A stretch of DNA of 64,000 nucleotides, taken from contig JASAND010017881.1 of NCBI GenBank assembly GCA_030248195.1, positions 1 through 64,000 on the forward strand, written 5' to 3'. The stretch comes from Trissonchulus latispiculum (taxonomy: Eukaryota > Nematoda > Enoplea > Enoplida > Ironidae). The notes beneath the pieces are model-generated. The model ran no database searches. It was given only the letters and a program-made list of their open reading frames with translations, and was not told the DNA's origin. Below are positions 59,426-64,000 of the stretch, piece after piece; positions within the stretch are counted from its first letter, which is position 1, and each line of letters begins with the position of its first letter. The translations under genes and the position numbers were made by a program.

Positions 59426-62059
59426 CCCAAAAAGTACCTAAGATGGTTATTCGGGCAAACTCCTCATGGAGCGTGAGGTTCCGAAATTAACCGAGTTTCA
59501 AGGATGTTTGGCTGAATGGTTGTAGAATGTCTTGATTTGCATGCATGTAGAATGAGTGTTTTTGTATAATTGTGGTGACAACTCACGGAAACTCCCCTTG
59601 AACGATAGGGGTTGTGAGAATTGTCGAATCAGTATGAATGTCAGTCGAGTGAATGATTATTGATAGTGTGGTTATTAATATTAGGATAATCCAGGAAATC
59701 CGAGGCTAAATAAGTTAAAGTATATTCCGTCAATGTCTATCAAGTGCAAATCGCATTAAGCTTTATATTAGTTAAAGATAGTATGTTAAACAGTTCGAAA
59801 TGTCAGTTGTACTGGATTATATTGGTATGTAGTAGTTCACCGGTTCTCATCAGGTGCATGAGACCAATCTTCGTGAAGTTTACTTTAGGACTCCTGTATT
59901 AGGCAGGAAAAATAGTGTGAACGCGTATAAATGTTTGTTTGTATGTTGAATACCTGTGAATCTGAGGGATATGAGTGTGATAAACTGTGTGAATGAGTAC
60001 CTACTTCAATATTAGGGTAATATGCAAATTAGGCAGCTAATATGGTCCAGGGTCACGGGGACCCCCAGGATAAGCTGATATTACCAGGTGGTCCTCGATT
60101 CGTCCACGTAGGTATGCCCGCAAGAAGGGAGTGGACGAATCGCAGATAAAGGACTTCGTGCTGGTCTGTTTCACCTGTTTAGAGCCGAATTCCGTCCCAA
60201 AATCTGTAACATAAACTAGCTAAGTCTGTCCACTGTTTTGTATTAATTGTATGTGTTAATTACCTAGATCTGTGCCAGTAAAATCACCTCAAGCCAGTAA
60301 TTCTTGCAGTGCATTGCAAAATAACTCGTACGTTTTGTCAGCATTTAGCATAAAAGGCAAAAGTTAGTTTTAATCATATTGCAAGAATTATGTCAAAATT
60401 ATTATTCTTGCCCTCACTGGTTCTCGCTAACGGAGCAACCAATTTGGTTGTAGTTTGCATTTTTGCAAAGTATATTATCTGTATAGTTTAGACTTTTTAT
60501 GTCAACTAGTTACTGCAAAGGGTAAACGTTTTATGTCGAAAATCCTAGCCAAGTCGGGTTACAAACATCAAATCATGATTTTTAATCAATGCAAACAAAC
60601 AACTATGGGATTTAATGGCATACACGGTGAATATCGTTACGTAAGCATCAAATAAGCCTAAAATCACATAAATAATAATTAGTAGAATGATAATACTGTG
60701 TAATTACGTAAGAATTGAAGATTACGACAAAACCATCTTCTAATTAATCAAAAAGGAATGATTTTGTAAAATACACGTTTCTACCTTTGTAAACTTGTTA
60801 TACAGGAAACAGGTGCTTTCCTGTCGCAAACCTTACGCCTCAAACCTAATTATGCGCAGACTGAATATGAATATATGTTGAATCAGCGATTTCTTGCATT
60901 CCCATGCAAGAAATCGCCTAAAATCTTATATTCAGTGAAATTTTGCCTATAGTAAGCTAATAACGCATAATTGATCACGTTTTACCCCGCTAAGGCGGTT
61001 GAAGAGTGCTATTTCGAGTTTTTCAACAAAATCTCAATCAGAATTTACTAAAGTCTAAATTTCGTCTCTGAAAGCCTTATAAGTGAGTAATAGTTGCTGG
61101 GTTTGATTCCCGCACTTGTATTCTGAATTAATGGGTTTTAACCCATTTGATTCAGGTTCGCCGAAGACTGCATCCTGCCAAGAATCACTTTGTGTGGAAC
61201 CTGATCCTGAGGACTGTATGCGATTAGCCTGATTTCTGTGAACGGAGTTCAGTCCAGTAGAGATAGTTGATAGCCGAATAGATTGATTGATTCATTTGTT
61301 GATTCACAGACAGTTCAGATTGTTGAAGGTACATTGGGAACTGGATATCTGTAGACAGTAGTCTTAGGCAGAGACAGCAGTATAGTGAACCGAATCTTTG
61401 GGAAAACCAGCCGAAATTCAGTACTTCGCCAGAAAACTCACTCATATATTTGTTGTTAAGAATCGAACGAACTTTCTCAAAATGTATCCTATCATCCATT
61501 CTATCCTAGCTGTTGCGGGAAAGATCCCGTGCTTCTTGTCTCTGGCTTAGGCCTCTGATAGAACCTATCGGAAGAAGTGTTCAGAAAGAATCAGATCAGA
61601 ACGAAGACATCGCTTAAATTTATTGTTTAATTTTATTTATAATTATACTTACAGCCATCTCCCGGTACCACCCCGCCTAGACCGACCCCTGTATTGTTCT
61701 TCAGTCCAACTGTCCGAAACCACTCGTGAGGTTGCAGGTGTAACCTGACGAGATCACCCGACTCCATAGACCGGATCTGTTCCTAACCGACACCCTGTTA
61801 ATCTTATTAATTATCTGTTACATTAAACCTGTATTGTAGTTTTTCTGTAAAGGACGAATAGAGTAGATTTTAGTTATACACACGACACGCAACACTACCT
61901 AACGTGTCCAGTCATAATACCTGAAGAAGAGGACTAATAAATTAGTCTCAAGTCAATAGTTAACCGGTCAGACACTAATTTAGTTAACCTATTATTCGGA
62001 AATCCCCAGTCCCTTAAAATAACTCTCCCCCCACCAAAGGGCTGGCAACTCTGGTAAAT

Positions 62060-63077
62060 CCAGTAATCTGTATCCCTTTAAATATTGTAATTCTAATTGT
62101 GGTTAATAGTTGTTTTGAAATAGTACTGTCCCCGTTCATTATAATTATATTGTTCTTAGTAATTAATAAATTAATCCTGTTGCGTTCAAATCGTTGTCTA
62201 CATTTCAGCTGCTAAAAAGGGTTCCAGTTGAGATCTCCCCCCAGAAATCATAAAAGGTAAATTGTTCAGATCTAAGTCAGATCTGAACTCAGAGTTGAAT
62301 TCTAACAGTCTGATCTTAGCTTTGACCTGTTGTGTTAAAGCTCTCCTATCCATACTCCAGGTGCGATTGGATAGAGCCTAACCCCTCTTACCTAAACGAA
62401 CTCACAGTAGTACCCCTAACAGGTTAGCTGTAGAGATCCCCGATTTTGGCAAATCACCTTTCGGGAATCTGGTACATAAGTTTGTCTACCTAGGCAAACG
62501 CGCTAACCTTCCGTGTAAGCGAACTTCCAACCTAAGCGACCCCACTTTTGAAATCGAATCAAATCAATCAAGTTTTCTTTAACTCAATCCAACTCAGTTC
62601 ATTACACATACGCTTTGGAGAGTTTATCATTTTATCAGTTAAGTCCTGTGGACTCAACGTATTATTTTCGCCGTCATGTACAAATGAATTCTGTTCAACA
62701 AATTGGCTTTTAGAAAGTACAAAAATTGTAAGAAAGACTGCCCGCCCACTGCCTCATTTCGAAGATCGCTTTCGCTGGGATAACTTCTCTGTTCACTGAT
62801 CACCGCTGCTTGTCTCATTCCTCCAACTGAGTGGGAGTATATCTACGAGACTAGAATTTCTTTAGTGGGGGCGGACACTTGCCCCCCCCTCCAATTTTTG
62901 GGTTCCCCCTCCACTCGACCCCTTCCCCCACTCGTTCTCTCCCTCATGATTTTTTGGCTTGCCCCACTCACTGAAAGGTGCCGAGAAAATTTTCTTTTAA
63001 TAACCAGAACTTTCAAAAATTCTCCGGCTTCGCCGAAATGCTTTGGCCTAATATCGTCTATTTTGGTACTAAAACTA
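62060..63077. other. Intergenic
   Basis: No gene. C-rich tracts near 62880 and a TCCGGCTTCGCCGAA hairpin at about 63020 belong to the dispersed repeat also seen at 3570 and 22070. Confidence 0.35.
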
Positions 63078-63261
63078 AAGGTGCATTCATAGTCGCGAAC
63101 GCAGAGAGACGCGCGTCGACGCCTCTGATTGTAACATGCCGTTTTAACCGTTTAAAAATAATTGTAGCGTATTCTCACGTACTCACGTACACGTACTCAC
63201 GAACGCATGCAGATACTTACGTACGCGCGTCGACGCGCTTCTGGAACTATGAATGCACCTT
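63078..63261. mobile_element. MITE, AAGGTGCATTCATAGT family, copy 3
   Basis: AAGGTGCATTCATAGT and ACTATGAATGCACCTT are perfect 16-bp inverted repeats flanked by TA on both sides. The interior has ACGCGCGTCGACGC-type motifs and CGTTTTAACCGTTTAAAAAT. Confidence 0.88.
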
Positions 63262-63561
63262 TAATCTTTTGAACACTTTGTGGTTTTGTTATAGCAAGGT
63301 TGTAGCAATATATTTAGAAACAGGGTACCTATTTTTACCGCATGTTTAGCATTTTGGGGACATTTTATTCCCCCTCTCCACTTTTGGTCTTCCTCCACTT
63401 TTTGGCCTGGAGAAACCCAGTAGGGTGGTGAAGTCCGTTTAAACGCAGACTTTGCTTTTACAGAAATGTTTTTACGACCAACTTGTTTGATACAGCAGTA
63501 TAAGGACAAGAAGTGCGCCATTTACTATTAATTAAACAATTTTTCATAGTTTTATTTGCTG

Positions 63562-64000
63562 TTAGGAAACAATGATATCAGTGGCATAATAAGCCCAGTG
63601 AAATTCACTGAAAAAGTGAAGCATCAATTTTCCCCAAGCCTTCTGTATTTCTGTAAGCTCAGAGTCTGTGCTGAAGAATTGCTTCAAAGCATCCGTGAGA
63701 GAAGTGATCATGATTTGCCAATTTTCCGGACTAAGGACGACCTCTTCGAAAGACCGATGACGTTTCCCCATTGTATGGGCTTTCTTCTTGATCAGGTCTG
63801 GTCTAAAAATACGTAAAACAAGTCGACATATTAGGATTAAATATCAATAAATTGATCAATAAATCAATAAATAAACTGAAAAACTGTTAGCTCACGCTAG
63901 TCTAGGACCATTCCGTACGGATGCCAACCGATGTAGTACGATTCCAAGTCTGGACATTTTCTCCTTCAATTTTGAGTTTCTCCCTTTAGTTTTCAATTTT
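63562..64000 (-). CDS. Globin, last two exons (5' part beyond the window)
   Basis: On the minus strand, exon n-1 (64000 down to 63896) reads EKMSRLGIVLHRLASVRNGP then RLA, ending in a GTGAGC donor after two bases of a codon. The last exon (63802 to 63562) follows a TTTTTAG acceptor in matching phase: PDLIKKKAHTMGKRHRSFEE, VVLSPENWQIMITSLTDALK, then TEIQKAWGKLMLHFF and stop. The E-helix pattern, a proximal-histidine-like GKRH in helix F, the G-helix SPENW-type start and AWGKL in helix H together match animal globins. It would bind haem and O2 or NO. The residue aligned with the distal His (E7) appears to be Lys, though the alignment is short. The acceptor of exon n-1 is outside the window. Confidence 0.65.

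Larger units (their letters stand above)
56475..62053. mobile_element. Candidate 5.6-kb element with CAGAGTTG hAT-like ends
   Basis: CAGAGTTGCCAG (56475) and CTGGCAACTCTG (ending 62053) are perfect 12-bp inverted repeats and share their first eight bases with the proven hAT element at 21693. The flanking 8-mers GTTGAAAT and GTAAATCC do not match, so no target duplication confirms it. The interior has no transposase and few ORFs, but several hairpins and tandem repeats. Confidence 0.45.

Overview
This is genomic DNA from an invertebrate animal. Genes are broken by GT-AG introns with consistent phases, the proteins are animal types (a class C GPCR, a globin, C2H2 zinc-finger proteins, parafibromin/CDC73, class I O-methyltransferases), and there are AATAAA-type poly(A) signals. 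The clade cannot be fixed from the sequence. Most of the space between and inside genes is small inverted-repeat transposons, tRNA-like elements and nested retroelements.

Layout. 1-9.4 kb: pseudogene A and gene B of a lineage-specific zinc-finger family, with several elements between them. 9.6-15.6 kb: hAT-like and tRNA-like elements. 15.8-18.2 kb: a four-exon gene for an N-terminal-only CDC73 protein. 20-42.7 kb: zinc-finger paralogues C, D, E and F, all on the plus strand. A stack of nested elements (25.5-31.1 kb) lies just 3' of C; it contains a tyrosine-recombinase retroelement whose insertion can be compared with an uninterrupted copy of its target site. 44.7-53 kb: two tandem six-exon O-methyltransferase genes. 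53.1-55.9 kb, minus strand: an intronless-looking metabotropic-glutamate-receptor-like gene. 56.4-62.1 kb: a gene-poor block between hAT-like inverted ends, with a strict 24-bp tandem repeat and a run of GGCC hairpins. The right edge holds the last two exons of a globin gene on the minus strand.

The zinc-finger family is the main unit. Intact members have three exons with fixed phases (1, then 0). Exon 1 has a C2HC finger followed by a C2H2 finger. Exon 2 is acidic and carries psi-K-x-E motifs of the SUMO / synergy-control type. Exon 3 usually has three fingers, the last being C2HC, and a KATSSGS basic tail. Decay is graded: A is dead, E has a one-base deletion in exon 1, F lacks half of exon 1, B has lost a finger and its ancestral start, and C and D look intact. 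Nearly every gene also has a 3' splice acceptor within about 40 nt upstream of its ATG, which implies short non-coding first exons or spliced-leader trans-splicing.
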